A DNA stretch of 64,000 nt from CBFHSF01 sp965661055 (GTDB taxonomy: Bacteria; Bacteroidota; Bacteroidia; Flavobacteriales; Schleiferiaceae). The translations under genes were made by a program, and so were the position numbers. Below, in pieces: positions 51,962-60,940 of the stretch; position 1 is the stretch's first letter; each line of letters opens with the position of its first letter. The stretch lies in the NCBI GenBank assembly GCA_965661055.1, contig CBFICS010000001.1:186001-250000 (forward strand), given 5' to 3'. Below the pieces are notes generated by a model. That model was not told the origin of the DNA and did no database searches. It worked only from the letters and a program-made list of their open reading frames with translations.

Positions 51962-53740
51962 ATGTCGGCAACAGATACACATTCTCACGAAGAGCATCAC
52001 CACGAAGAGACGTTCATTACCAAATGGATTTTCTCTCAAGATCATAAAATGATCGGTAAGCAATTCCTGGTAACAGGTATTGTAATGGGATTAATAGGTG
52101 TTATTATGTCTATTCTATTCCGTTTACAGTTAGCTTGGCCTGAGCAAAGCTTCCCAATTTTAGAAACAATTTTAGGAAAATGGGCTCCTGATGGCGTCAT
52201 GGACCCTAACATTTACCTTGCGTTGGTTACCATTCACGGAACTATTATGGTGTTCTTTGTACTTACCGCAGGTTTGTCAGGTACTTTTTCTAACCTTTTA
52301 ATTCCATTGCAGATTGGTGCAAGAGATATGGCTTCAGGTTTCTTAAACATGTTGTCATATTGGTTTTTCTTTGCTTCTTCTGTTATTATGGTGGCTTCTT
52401 TGTTTGTTGAATCAGGTCCTGCATCTGCAGGTTGGACGGTTTACCCTCCACTATCTGCTCTTCCTCAAGCGATTCCTGGATCTGGTTTGGGTATGACCCT
52501 TTGGTTGGTATCAATGACTCTTTTCATTGTATCTTCTCTTTTAGGATCTTTGAACTACATCGTAACCATCCTAAACCTAAGAACTAAGGGTATGTCTATG
52601 ACTAGACTTCCTCTTACTATTTGGGCGTTCTTTGTCACTGCAGTACTTGGGGTTTTATCTTTCCCAGTATTAGTTTCTGCGGCTTTATTATTATTATTTG
52701 ACCGCTCGATGGGTACAAGCTTCTACCTTTCTGATATTATGATAGCTGGTGAGTTATTAGAAAACCAAGGAGGTAGTCCTGTTTTGTACCAACATTTATT
52801 CTGGTTCTTAGGTCACCCTGAGGTTTATATTATTTTGTTACCTGCTTTGGGTATCACTTCAGAAATTATTTCTACAAACTCTAGAAAACCTATTTTTGGA
52901 TACCGTGCCATGGTAGGATCTATTCTAGCAATTGCTTTCCTTTCTTTCATCGTTTGGGGACACCATATGTTTGTTACAGGAATGAATCCTTTCTTAGGAG
53001 CTGTGTTTACATTTACTACCCTTTTAATTGCGATTCCTTCTGCAGTAAAAGCATTTAACTATATAACCACTCTTTGGAAAGGTAATATTCAATTTACTCC
53101 AGCAATGCTTTTTTCAATTGCATTAGTTTCTACGTTTATTACGGGTGGTTTAACAGGAATTATTCTTGGTGACTCAGCACTAGATATTAACGTACACGAT
53201 ACCTATTTTGTAGTGGCTCACTTCCACATCGTAATGGGTCTATCTGCCATCTTTGGTTTGTTTGCAGGAGTTTACCATTGGTATCCCAAAATGTATGGTA
53301 GAATGATGAATAAAAACCTTGGTTATATTCACTTCTGGGTGACTTTTGTAGCTGCTTATGGAGTTTTCTTCCCAATGCACTTCTTAGGTTTAGCTGGTCT
53401 TCCAAGACGTTACTATACTAACACAGCCTTCCCAATGTTTGATAACCTTGCGTCCATAAACGTGGTTATCTCAATCTTTGCAATCGTTGGCTTTGCTGCT
53501 CAATTAGTATTCTTATTTAACTTCTTCTACAGTATTAAAAGAGGTACTAAGGCGGGTCAAAACCCTTGGAAATCTAATACTCTAGAATGGACTACTCCCG
53601 TTGAACATATTCACGGAAACTGGCCAGGTGAGATTCCAGAAGTACACCGTTGGGCTTATGATTACTCTAAACCAGGAATGGATGAAGATTATACGCCTCA
53701 AACCGTTCCATTAAAAGAATGGGAAGAGGAAGGTCATTAA
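51962..53740 (+). CDS. coxA: cytochrome c oxidase subunit I
   Basis: Catalytic heme-copper oxidase subunit, 592 residues, twelve-helix core. FLGHPEVYIILLP carries the CuB His, the cross-linked Tyr and the A-type proton-channel Glu. GHHMFVTG contains two more CuB histidines, and HDTYFVVAHFHIVMG holds the heme ligands. A short His-rich start (THSHEEHHHEE) precedes the first helix. Subunits III and IV and heme O/A synthesis genes are not in the window. The operon ends at a strong terminator. Confidence 0.98.
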   Translation: MSATDTHSHEEHHHEETFITKWIFSQDHKMIGKQFLVTGIVMGLIGVIMSILFRLQLAWPEQSFPILETILGKWAPDGVMDPNIYLALVTIHGTIMVFFVLTAGLSGTFSNLLIPLQIGARDMASGFLNMLSYWFFFASSVIMVASLFVESGPASAGWTVYPPLSALPQAIPGSGLGMTLWLVSMTLFIVSSLLGSLNYIVTILNLRTKGMSMTRLPLTIWAFFVTAVLGVLSFPVLVSAALLLLFDRSMGTSFYLSDIMIAGELLENQGGSPVLYQHLFWFLGHPEVYIILLPALGITSEIISTNSRKPIFGYRAMVGSILAIAFLSFIVWGHHMFVTGMNPFLGAVFTFTTLLIAIPSAVKAFNYITTLWKGNIQFTPAMLFSIALVSTFITGGLTGIILGDSALDINVHDTYFVVAHFHIVMGLSAIFGLFAGVYHWYPKMYGRMMNKNLGYIHFWVTFVAAYGVFFPMHFLGLAGLPRRYYTNTAFPMFDNLASINVVISIFAIVGFAAQLVFLFNFFYSIKRGTKAGQNPWKSNTLEWTTPVEHIHGNWPGEIPEVHRWAYDYSKPGMDEDYTPQTVPLKEWEEEGH

Positions 53741-53759
53741 AAACTTTTCTTTCAATATT

Positions 53760-53793
53760 AAAAAAGCCCAGACAAATTTGTCTGGGCTTTTTT
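53760..53793. terminator. bidirectional terminator between coxA and usp
   Basis: A 34-base perfect palindrome, AAAAAAGCCCAGACAAA and its complement, between converging genes. Confidence 0.85.
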
Positions 53794-53818
53794 AATTTAA
53801 GCTATTTCAACAAGAATC

Positions 53819-54625
53819 CTATCTGGTTTCATGGAGAGCTAAAAAGGGTCTGTTCGTTTTATAAGCAATTTTACTGGTTTTACTGCTGTGGAATAATCCT
53901 TCAACAAAGCCATATCTTCTTGCCAATAGACTAACCATATTTGCGTCATTTGCATTGGCAAAGTTTATGATTTCTTCATCAATACCTTTTTTGGCTTCTA
54001 TTTCATGGAAACTAATCTTTGTATCCTTAAATACCTTAGTAAACTTATCATTTTTGGGCTCAACTGTTGTTTTTCCATCGTTTACATGTAGAATCATTAA
54101 TTCTGCATTGTATACCTTAACAAGAGTAGCTAGTCTTTGCAGCGCTCTTTCATCCTTGTTTGAAAGGTAGTCTGTTGCATAAACTATTTTTTTAATCTCT
54201 ATTATTTCACTATCTCTTGGAATCGTTAATACCGGTACATTTACAATGTGTAAGGTAGAGGCAGCATTCGATCCAATCAATACCTCTTCTAGACCTGTGG
54301 CGCCTTTAGTCCCCATAACTATCATACATTCTGCGTACTTTTCAGAAAAGTCCTTAATGACTCTAATAGGATTTCCCATTCGTGATATAGTAGTACACTC
54401 AACACCTTTTGCAGAAAGTGATTTTTTAATTTCATTTAATCCCTTTTCAGAGGTCTCTTTCATGATCTCAATTAATGAAGTTGTCATTACATTTTGAGAG
54501 TAGGGTAGGTCAAACGCGTTTAAAACAATAAGTTCTGCGCCTGACTTTTTTGCGATGTCTACTGCAAAATCTAAAGCCTTGTCAGCGTTTTTTGAGAAAT
54601 CAGTTGGACATATTATAGTTTTCAT
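53819..54625 (-). CDS. tandem-domain universal stress protein
   Basis: 268 residues with two Usp domains (about 1-145 and 150-268). The first has the start TIICPTDFSKNADKALDFA and the ATP-loop-like VMGTKGATGLEEVLIGSNA, so it may bind ATP. The second is degenerate. Cytosolic. It stands alone between the coxA terminator and the cbb3 assembly genes. An FNR/CRP-like palindrome lies upstream at about -41.5 relative to a possible start of transcription, which suggests induction at low oxygen. Confidence 0.9.
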   Translation of the reverse strand: MKTIICPTDFSKNADKALDFAVDIAKKSGAELIVLNAFDLPYSQNVMTTSLIEIMKETSEKGLNEIKKSLSAKGVECTTISRMGNPIRVIKDFSEKYAECMIVMGTKGATGLEEVLIGSNAASTLHIVNVPVLTIPRDSEIIEIKKIVYATDYLSNKDERALQRLATLVKVYNAELMILHVNDGKTTVEPKNDKFTKVFKDTKISFHEIEAKKGIDEEIINFANANDANMVSLLARRYGFVEGLFHSSKTSKIAYKTNRPFLALHETR

Positions 54626-54675
54626 AATCTGAGCTTTTAATAAGATAAAGATAAAGCGAATTGTTAAAATAAATT

Positions 54676-54689
54676 GTGACTTATGTCAA
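54676..54689 (-). promoter_or_regulatory. FNR/CRP-like binding site upstream of usp
   Basis: GTGAC, TTAT, GTCAA: nine of ten positions match the FNR/CRP-family pattern TTGAC-N4-GTCAA. The centre lies about 42 bases upstream of the transcription start predicted from a TATCTTTA element (minus strand, 54646-54653), the normal class II activator position. Confidence 0.5.
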
Positions 54690-54693
54690 TAAT

Positions 54694-55395
54694 CTATTTA
54701 CATTCTGAAGGATTATTTGTAGTCAAGGTGGTAGTGTTCGGACTTAGATAAGGAATGTCAAGTCCAAGACCTCTTACTACAAGAAGAATTCCTAGTGCTA
54801 CTACAAATACAGGTACCACTCGTTTGAATGATTTTTTAAATTGGCTTCCCAGTAAAATAGGTAGCAAAGGGATAATATACATCATGGGGAAGGTACCTAA
54901 ACCAAAAAATAGCATAAAGAGTCCACCTGATATAGGCCCTTGCATAGACATGCTTCCCATAACCGCTATGTAAATTAATCCACAAGGAAGGAGACCATTA
55001 AAAAGGCCTGCTACATAATAGCTTTTAAAGTTTTTTTTCTTGAATAAGGGTCCTAATTTGTTTTTCACTTTGATTAGCCATCTACCAGCAAGGTGAGTAG
55101 ATCCTAATTTATGACTGATAGATGGAATGATGGTAATGAGTATCATCAATCCTCCCATGAAAATGGAAAAAGGTTGTTGTAAACCTGCCAAAGAAAAACC
55201 CTTACCAACAATTCCTGCCAATAACCCAATGGCAAAATATGTAGTTATTCGTCCTACTTGATAAATGTAGTTTCCCGTAAACCTTCTAATACCAACCTCT
55301 CTACCAAAGGGAAGAGCCATGGCAATCGGTCCACACATGCCTAAACAATGTAGACTTCCAAAAAATCCAATAGAAAAGGCTACCAGTAAATTCAT
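54694..55395 (-). CDS. sulfite exporter TauE/SafE-family (DsbD-like) membrane protein of the cbb3 locus
   Basis: A 233-residue membrane protein with six or so helices, opening with FSIGFFGSLHCLGMCGPIAM. The Cys-x2-H / MCGP motif is typical of this group, which commonly sits at the end of cbb3 operons and is thought to aid copper delivery or cytochrome assembly. GLFNGLLPCGLIYIAV is the repeat of that motif. Its start overlaps fixH by four bases. Role inferred from context. Confidence 0.85.
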   Translation of the reverse strand: MNLLVAFSIGFFGSLHCLGMCGPIAMALPFGREVGIRRFTGNYIYQVGRITTYFAIGLLAGIVGKGFSLAGLQQPFSIFMGGLMILITIIPSISHKLGSTHLAGRWLIKVKNKLGPLFKKKNFKSYYVAGLFNGLLPCGLIYIAVMGSMSMQGPISGGLFMLFFGLGTFPMMYIIPLLPILLGSQFKKSFKRVVPVFVVALGILLVVRGLGLDIPYLSPNTTTLTTNNPSECK

Positions 55396-55841
55396 CGAAC
55401 GTATAATTCATAGTCCCAACGGTACTCAAGGTCATTGTCTTTGTTACCTGCTAGTACGTCTAATATCCATTTTCCGTTGATAATTTTAGATCTGGGGATA
55501 GTAACTTTGTTATCGGTGATATTCTCAAAATCATAAGTAAAGTCAACTTCAGAATTATTGGGTCTTAAAAATCGCACAGAACCCGAAAAGTTGTTTTCAC
55601 CTATTTCCTTTGGAAAAATTAATGAAAAGGTTTCTGCATTGTATTCAACCTTTAAGCTACTCGATAGTTTATTAGCATTCTTTTTTTGGTTGATCTGGTT
55701 TTGATATGTCAAGGTCTGTTCATAGTAATCTTCGGCAACCAAATCATCTTCAATATACGTTGTCTTTACGATAAGGGTAATGATAAATGCACCGAAAAGA
55801 ATCAATACTATAGTGATTCCTGTTCCCCAATTAAATTTCAT
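55392..55841 (-). CDS. FixH/CcoH-type cbb3 oxidase assembly protein
   Basis: About 149 residues from the ATG at 55841 (MKFNWGTGITIVLILFGAF). The open frame extends upstream into ccoG but the conserved protein starts here. One N-terminal transmembrane helix with the motif TYIEDDLVAEDYYEQTLTYQ just after it is characteristic of FixH. The periplasmic domain is beta-rich, ending RWDYELYVR. It acts in cbb3 assembly or stability. Lies 4 bases downstream of ccoG and overlaps the next gene. Confidence 0.9.
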   Translation of the reverse strand: MKFNWGTGITIVLILFGAFIITLIVKTTYIEDDLVAEDYYEQTLTYQNQINQKKNANKLSSSLKVEYNAETFSLIFPKEIGENNFSGSVRFLRPNNSEVDFTYDFENITDNKVTIPRSKIINGKWILDVLAGNKDNDLEYRWDYELYVR

Positions 55842-55845
55842 GTTT

Positions 55846-57264
55846 TCATTTTTTTGTGTGTACTCTAGGTCCGTTGAAGTTGGTGTGAATCTTTTCAACC
55901 AATTCATTTCCTTTCATAATACCTAACTCTACATCTGTTTTTGATCCTGTCAAATCAGATTTTTGTAAAATTAAAAAGAAGGTGCCGTCAGACTTTTCAG
56001 AGGTGCCAATGGTTTTGTTTGGATTTCCAATAAATTCAATTTGTCCTTTTTCAGGGTTTAGCAACACAATATCGTACTGTACCGTGTCAGTTGATTTGTT
56101 TATTACTGAGAAAGTATAAAGGTTTGTGATAAGGTCACCTTCACGGGTTTGATAGGTTAATCCTTGAGCTCTTAGTATAGTAGCGTCTAACGTGGGTCTC
56201 TTAGATAGTAAAAAGCCCATGGTAATTATTAAAATGGTTAAAACAGCTGTGTAAGCTTTTGCTCTAGTAGTAAATTTACGGGGTTTGCTTTCGGCTATTT
56301 CTTCTTCTGAGGCGTAGCGAATTAACCCTTTTGGTAAATTTACTTTATCCATCATGGCATCACAGGCATCAATACAAGCCGTACAATTGATACACTCTAA
56401 TTGGGTTCCATTCCTTATGTCTATTCCCGTAGGACAAACATCCACACATTGGTTACAATCAATACAATCTCCTTTTCCAGATTCTTTTCTGTTTTCTGAT
56501 TTTTTAAATTTTCCTCTGTTTTCACCTCTTAGATAGTCATATGCAATGACTATAGAGTTCCTGTCTAGCATAGCACCTTGTAGTCTTCCGTAGGGGCATA
56601 CGATGATACAAACCTGTTCTCTAAACCAGGAAAACACAAAATAAAAAATAGTGGTGAAAATAATAATGCCAATGAAATTACCTAAATGAGCTAAGGGTCC
56701 GTCGGTTACCACTAATAGCCAATTATCCGTTCCAACAATTACCATCATAAAATCGTTGGCAATGAGGAAGGAGATCACCCAAAATATAAGGTTTTTTAAA
56801 ATGCGTTTTCTGAGCTTTTCAGGATGATTCCATGGCAGTTTTGACAACCTAATTTGTTGTCCACGATCTCCATCAATCCAATACTCAATTCTTCTAAATA
56901 CGTGTTCTAAAAATATTGTTTGCGGACAAACCCAACCGCAAAACAATCTCCCAAATACTACCGTAAAGAGAACTACAAATAGAACTCCTATGATCATTGA
57001 TATGGCCAAAAGGTAAAAGTCTTGTGGCCAAAAGATGTTTCCGAAAAGAACAAACTTTCTCTCAATTACATTAAGCATCAAGAGAGGTTGATCATTAATT
57101 CTTATCCACGGAATGGAAAATAAAAGAACAAGGAGCCCCATGGCAACGAGGCTCCTTTTTTTTGTTAAACTTCCACTCGGTTTTTTAGGGTGCAAGAAGT
57201 TTCTTTTTCCCTCCTCATTGATGGTTCCAATTGAATCTCTAAAAGAACCTGGTTCATCAGCCAT
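55846..57264 (-). CDS. ccoG: cbb3 oxidase accessory Fe-S protein CcoG (RdxA/FixG)
   Basis: 472 residues. Four to five membrane helices carry FGRLFCGWVCPQTIFLEHVF near residue 85, a NapH-like Cys pair. A cytoplasmic diferredoxin part follows, with CIDCNQCVDVCPTGID and CINCTACIDACD (two [4Fe-4S] sites). After another helix comes an immunoglobulin-like C-terminal domain. CcoG reduces copper during cbb3 assembly in better studied bacteria. Between ccoP and fixH in the operon. Confidence 0.95.
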   Translation of the reverse strand: MADEPGSFRDSIGTINEEGKRNFLHPKKPSGSLTKKRSLVAMGLLVLLFSIPWIRINDQPLLMLNVIERKFVLFGNIFWPQDFYLLAISMIIGVLFVVLFTVVFGRLFCGWVCPQTIFLEHVFRRIEYWIDGDRGQQIRLSKLPWNHPEKLRKRILKNLIFWVISFLIANDFMMVIVGTDNWLLVVTDGPLAHLGNFIGIIIFTTIFYFVFSWFREQVCIIVCPYGRLQGAMLDRNSIVIAYDYLRGENRGKFKKSENRKESGKGDCIDCNQCVDVCPTGIDIRNGTQLECINCTACIDACDAMMDKVNLPKGLIRYASEEEIAESKPRKFTTRAKAYTAVLTILIITMGFLLSKRPTLDATILRAQGLTYQTREGDLITNLYTFSVINKSTDTVQYDIVLLNPEKGQIEFIGNPNKTIGTSEKSDGTFFLILQKSDLTGSKTDVELGIMKGNELVEKIHTNFNGPRVHTKK

Positions 57265-57286
57265 TGATGTGGAATTTAGTTGTTTT

Positions 57287-58204
57287 TTATTCTTCAGTAG
57301 GTTCTGATGCTGTAGAGTCTGTCACTGCTTCTGTAGTGGTTTCTTCTACCCATTTTTCGCCTTCTGGTGCTTTTGGATTTGCCGGTGTGGTTCCTTGAAG
57401 GGTCATAACATAACTAGCAACATCCTGCATTTTTGATGCGCCTAATTCATCCTGCCATGAAATCATACCTTTTTCTGGAACACCGTACTTAATGGTTTTG
57501 AAAATATTTTTTATTCCTCCACCGTGCTTCCAATACTCATCAGTAAGGTTAGGACCAACAGAACCACCCCCATCTGCCAAGTGACAGGCTACACAATTCT
57601 GAACAAAAATCTTCTGACCATTTTTTATTCTAGCATCATCAGTTACCATGGTCACGGTGTTTTCATCTACTAGATCTGCTGCTGTTGCTAGATATTTGTT
57701 TACTGCTTCTTCAGCTTGGGCCATTTCAGCCTGATAAGCCTCACCTGAAGTTTTTCCAATTCCAAAAACTTCAAAATAGGCGAAGTAACCAATAGCCCAA
57801 ATAATTGAAATGTAAAAACCATAAAGCCACCATGGTGGTAGGTTGTTGTCAAGCTCTTTAATGCCATCATAATCATGATCTAACATAATATCAGCCTCTT
57901 GTTCAATAGGAACGGCATCTGTTAAAGACGCCATTAATGAAGGTTCAGAAGGCATAGAAGCTTGTTCTGCATCATAATTAGGATTGGTAGCTCTAAGCGT
58001 TATTTCCTTAATCGTATTCATGGCCTTGTTGATAGAGGCCAGTGCAAAAATCAGAAATAAGATGGCAATTATTAGCGCTACCACTTTAGGGTCACCAAAA
58101 AAGCCTTTCCAATATTCGTAGGATTGTTGCGGCGTGGTCGCCATAGCATTAGTAATAGAAAATAATGCCAATATACCTGTGGTAAATATTTTTCTATTTT
58201 TCAT
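57287..58204 (-). CDS. ccoP: cbb3 oxidase cytochrome c subunit CcoP (single heme)
   Basis: 305 residues: an N-terminal signal or helix, a helix near 40-60, an acidic linker, the conserved DGIKELDNNLPPWWLYGFY and a helix that open the CcoP core, then one cytochrome c domain with CVACH near residue 205. Proteobacterial CcoP has two hemes; the single-heme form with an N-terminal extension is usual in Bacteroidota. The C-terminus is Thr/Glu-rich. It overlaps ccoQ by eleven bases. Confidence 0.94.
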   Translation of the reverse strand: MKNRKIFTTGILALFSITNAMATTPQQSYEYWKGFFGDPKVVALIIAILFLIFALASINKAMNTIKEITLRATNPNYDAEQASMPSEPSLMASLTDAVPIEQEADIMLDHDYDGIKELDNNLPPWWLYGFYISIIWAIGYFAYFEVFGIGKTSGEAYQAEMAQAEEAVNKYLATAADLVDENTVTMVTDDARIKNGQKIFVQNCVACHLADGGGSVGPNLTDEYWKHGGGIKNIFKTIKYGVPEKGMISWQDELGASKMQDVASYVMTLQGTTPANPKAPEGEKWVEETTTEAVTDSTASEPTEE

Positions 58205-58385
58205 TTTGATCGTGGTTATCTCCCTCTAATGGAAGGTTAGAAACTTCTGTTATGTACTTCTTGTCTTTGCGGATAACAAAATAGGTTACCAATAAAAAGA
58301 AAGTGAAGAAAATTATAAATGATAGAATGGGGTAGATGGCCACATTGTCAATCGCTTCCATTGGATTTTTCAAAAACTTCATCAT
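58194..58385 (-). CDS. ccoQ: CcoQ-like small subunit of cbb3 oxidase
   Basis: A 63-residue protein with one transmembrane helix (IYPILSFIIFFTFFLLVTYF) followed by a charged tail beginning RKDKKY, the CcoQ pattern. Sequence conservation in this subunit is low, so the call rests on size, helix and position between ccoNO and ccoP. Two Met codons open the frame; either may be the start. Confidence 0.85.
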   Translation of the reverse strand: MMKFLKNPMEAIDNVAIYPILSFIIFFTFFLLVTYFVIRKDKKYITEVSNLPLEGDNHDQNEK

Positions 58386-58391
58386 GGCAAA

Positions 58392-60539
58392 TTAGTTTTG
58401 AGTTTCTTTTTTCTCATTCTTTATGTCGGTTCCTAATCTTTGTAGGTAAGCAATAAGGGCAACAATTTCCTCATTGGCGTCTACTTCAATATTAGGATCT
58501 TCATTGAGGTTTAACGCAATCGCCATCGCCTGGTTATTCAATTCTGTTTCCCAATTTTCTACATAATTATCAGAATATGGAACCCCCAATTTTTGCATGG
58601 CTTGAAGTTTAGCTTTGGTGTGACTTGTGTTTAATGCCGCATCTCTACCGTCTAAGCTAAACAACCATGGGTACCTTGGCATGATAGAACCCGATGACAT
58701 TGATGTTGGATCTAACATGTGATTGTAATGCCAACTGTCAGGATATTTTCCTCCCACTCGGTGCAAATCAGGTCCCGTTCTTTTTGATCCCCATAAAAAT
58801 GGGTGTTCAAATACGTATTCTCCTGCCTTTGAGTATTCACCATATCTAGCGGTTTCTGAACGGAAAGGTCTTACCATTTGTGAGTGACAGGCATTACAAC
58901 CTTCTCTAATGTATAAGTCTCTACCTTCAAGTTCTAAAGCCGTGTAAGGCCTTACAGATTCTAGTTTTGGAATGTTTGAATCTACCGTAATGGTTGGAAT
59001 AATTTCAATGATCCCTCCAATTAAAATTACAATGGTTGACCAAATCACAAGTCTTATTGGCTTGCGCTCAATAACTCTATGCCAATGCTCTCCTTTGTGC
59101 TCTTTGTATTCCTTTTTAAGTGGAGCTGCTTCCGCCGCTTCATCACTTACAAAACTTCCAGAGCGAACCGTTCTAATAATATTGACAACCAAAAGGATCA
59201 TTCCTACTAGGTAAAGAACTCCACCCAGTCCGCGAAGAGCATAAAGAGGGATAAGGTTTGTTACGGTTTCAAGGAAGTTGCCGTAAACAAGTGTTCCGTC
59301 AGGGTTAAATTGTTTCCACATTTCTCCTTGAATGAATCCTGAGATATACATAGGAATCGCCCAGAATAGAATTCCTAACGTTCCAATCCAGAAATGGGCA
59401 TTTGCAAGTTTTTCAGAGTACAAACTGGTTTTATACATCCTAGGTATCATCCAGTAAATAATACCAAAGGCCATAAACCCGTTCCAACCTAATGTTCCGA
59501 TGTGAACGTGAGCTGGAATCCAGTCGGTAAAGTGAGCTAGTGCGTTTACTGATTTTACAGATAACAATGGACCTTCAAAAGTGGCCATGCCATATCCCGT
59601 CAACGCAACCACAAAGAATTTTAAAACCGCGCTGTCTCTTACCTTGTCCCAAGCACCTCTTAAGGTTAATAGACCGTTGATCATACCACCCCAAGACGGA
59701 GCAATTAACATCACTGAAAATACGGTACCTAAACTTTGTGCCCAATCTGGAAGTGCAGAATACAATAAATGGTGAGGACCCGCCCAGATATAAATAAATA
59801 TTAATGCCCAAAAGTGAACAATAGAAAGTCTATAAGAATATACCGGACGATTGGCTGCTTTAGGAACAAAGTAATACATCAGTCCTAGAATAGGAGTCGT
59901 TAAGAAAAATGCAACTGCATTGTGGCCGTACCACCATTGAACAAGAGCATCTTGAACCCCTGAGAAAATTGAGTATGATTTTGTCGGTGAAACCGGTAAC
60001 TCTAGGTTGTTTACAATGTGTAATACAGCTACGGTTACCCAGGTGGCCAAGTAAAACCAAATGGCTACGTATAAATGTCTTTCTCTTCTTTTTAAAATGG
60101 TCCAAATCATATTGACACCAAAAACCACCCAAACTAAGGTGATTAAAATGTCAATCGGCCATTCTAACTCGGCATACTCCTTACTAGAAGTAATTCCCAA
60201 GGGCAAAGTTATTGCCGCTAAAACAATAATTAATTGCCAACCCCAAAAGTGAATGGATGATAATAAATCGCTTGCGAGGCGTGTTTTTAATAGACGCTGA
60301 AGCGAATAATAAATCCCAGCAAACATGGAGTTACCCACAAATGCAAAAATGGCTGCATTGGTGTGGAGAGCTCTTAATCTTCCAAATGTAAACCACGATG
60401 TGTCAAGGTTTAAGTCTGGATAAACTAATTGAAATGCAATTGTAATACCCACTAAAAAAGCCACAATACCATAGATGATAGTGGCTATAATAAAGTTGCG
60501 TACAATTTTGTTGTCGTAATAAAACTTGTCAAGTTCCAT
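58392..60539 (-). CDS. cbb3 oxidase fused subunits I and II (CcoN-CcoO)
   Basis: About 715 residues. Residues 1 to about 480 are the heme-copper CcoN core: HNAVAFFLTTPILGLMYYF, HFWALIFIYIWAGPHHL, PAHVHIGTLGWNGF. The last 200 are the CcoO cytochrome c with CNACHSQMVRPF and RTGPDLHRVGGKYPDSWH. The fusion is typical of Bacteroidota. I start at the ATG at 60539 (MELDKFYYDNKIVRNF) rather than a TTG four codons earlier. It is a high-affinity oxidase for low oxygen. ccoS precedes it by 20 bases. Confidence 0.95.
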   Translation of the reverse strand: MELDKFYYDNKIVRNFIIATIIYGIVAFLVGITIAFQLVYPDLNLDTSWFTFGRLRALHTNAAIFAFVGNSMFAGIYYSLQRLLKTRLASDLLSSIHFWGWQLIIVLAAITLPLGITSSKEYAELEWPIDILITLVWVVFGVNMIWTILKRRERHLYVAIWFYLATWVTVAVLHIVNNLELPVSPTKSYSIFSGVQDALVQWWYGHNAVAFFLTTPILGLMYYFVPKAANRPVYSYRLSIVHFWALIFIYIWAGPHHLLYSALPDWAQSLGTVFSVMLIAPSWGGMINGLLTLRGAWDKVRDSAVLKFFVVALTGYGMATFEGPLLSVKSVNALAHFTDWIPAHVHIGTLGWNGFMAFGIIYWMIPRMYKTSLYSEKLANAHFWIGTLGILFWAIPMYISGFIQGEMWKQFNPDGTLVYGNFLETVTNLIPLYALRGLGGVLYLVGMILLVVNIIRTVRSGSFVSDEAAEAAPLKKEYKEHKGEHWHRVIERKPIRLVIWSTIVILIGGIIEIIPTITVDSNIPKLESVRPYTALELEGRDLYIREGCNACHSQMVRPFRSETARYGEYSKAGEYVFEHPFLWGSKRTGPDLHRVGGKYPDSWHYNHMLDPTSMSSGSIMPRYPWLFSLDGRDAALNTSHTKAKLQAMQKLGVPYSDNYVENWETELNNQAMAIALNLNEDPNIEVDANEEIVALIAYLQRLGTDIKNEKKETQN

Positions 60540-60559
60540 AGAGTGTAGCAATTGATCGA

Positions 60560-60721
60560 TTAATGTTCCTTTTTGTTTTTTATTTCGTCGTCAAACAACA
60601 TTCTTATGGAAGGTGTTACGTCATCTTCATACTGCCCGTCTTTTACTGACCAAAAAAAGGCTCGTAAAAACACTAAGGCAATGATTAAACTAATGGTAAT
60701 GAGGACGTAAATGATTTCCAT
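60560..60721 (-). CDS. ccoS: cbb3 oxidase maturation protein CcoS
   Basis: A 53-residue protein: MEIIYVLITISLIIALVFL is a single transmembrane helix, followed by AFFWSVKDGQYEDD and the conserved ending SIRMLFDDE. These match CcoS, needed for cofactor insertion into CcoN. It is the first gene of the cbb3 operon. The copper ATPase gene ccoI, often upstream of ccoS, is not present here; instead a regulatory region with an FNR-like palindrome follows. Confidence 0.93.
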   Translation of the reverse strand: MEIIYVLITISLIIALVFLRAFFWSVKDGQYEDDVTPSIRMLFDDEIKNKKEH

Positions 60722-60772
60722 ACTACTGTTGAATTACAAATGCAGAGTTAAAGCTTTCTTAAAATTTAATAA

Positions 60773-60786
60773 ATGATATTTATCAT
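60773..60786 (-). promoter_or_regulatory. FNR-like binding site upstream of the cbb3 operon
   Basis: ATGATATTTATCAT, a 14-base inverted repeat containing TGAT-N4-ATCA, the core of the FNR site TTGAT-N4-ATCAA. It lies 52 bases upstream of the ccoS start codon and about 45-50 bases before the transcription start predicted from TGCATTTG (minus strand, 60737-60744). Confidence 0.55.
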
Positions 60787-60940
60787 GCTTTAGATTGTGA
60801 TGGGTAATAGTTGACTTTAATTTGGATTGAAAATTTACAACCTTTTTATGACTATTCTTATAACTAGCTGTTATTTATATGCTTAAAGTTGTTTAAACAT
60901 TAAAATTTTCGGATTTTTACCGGCTGACAATTAATTAACC

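Noticed and set aside
60891..60898. GTTTAAAC palindrome upstream of marR as operator
   Set aside because: Eight AT-rich bases without extension of the symmetry; too short to support a claim.
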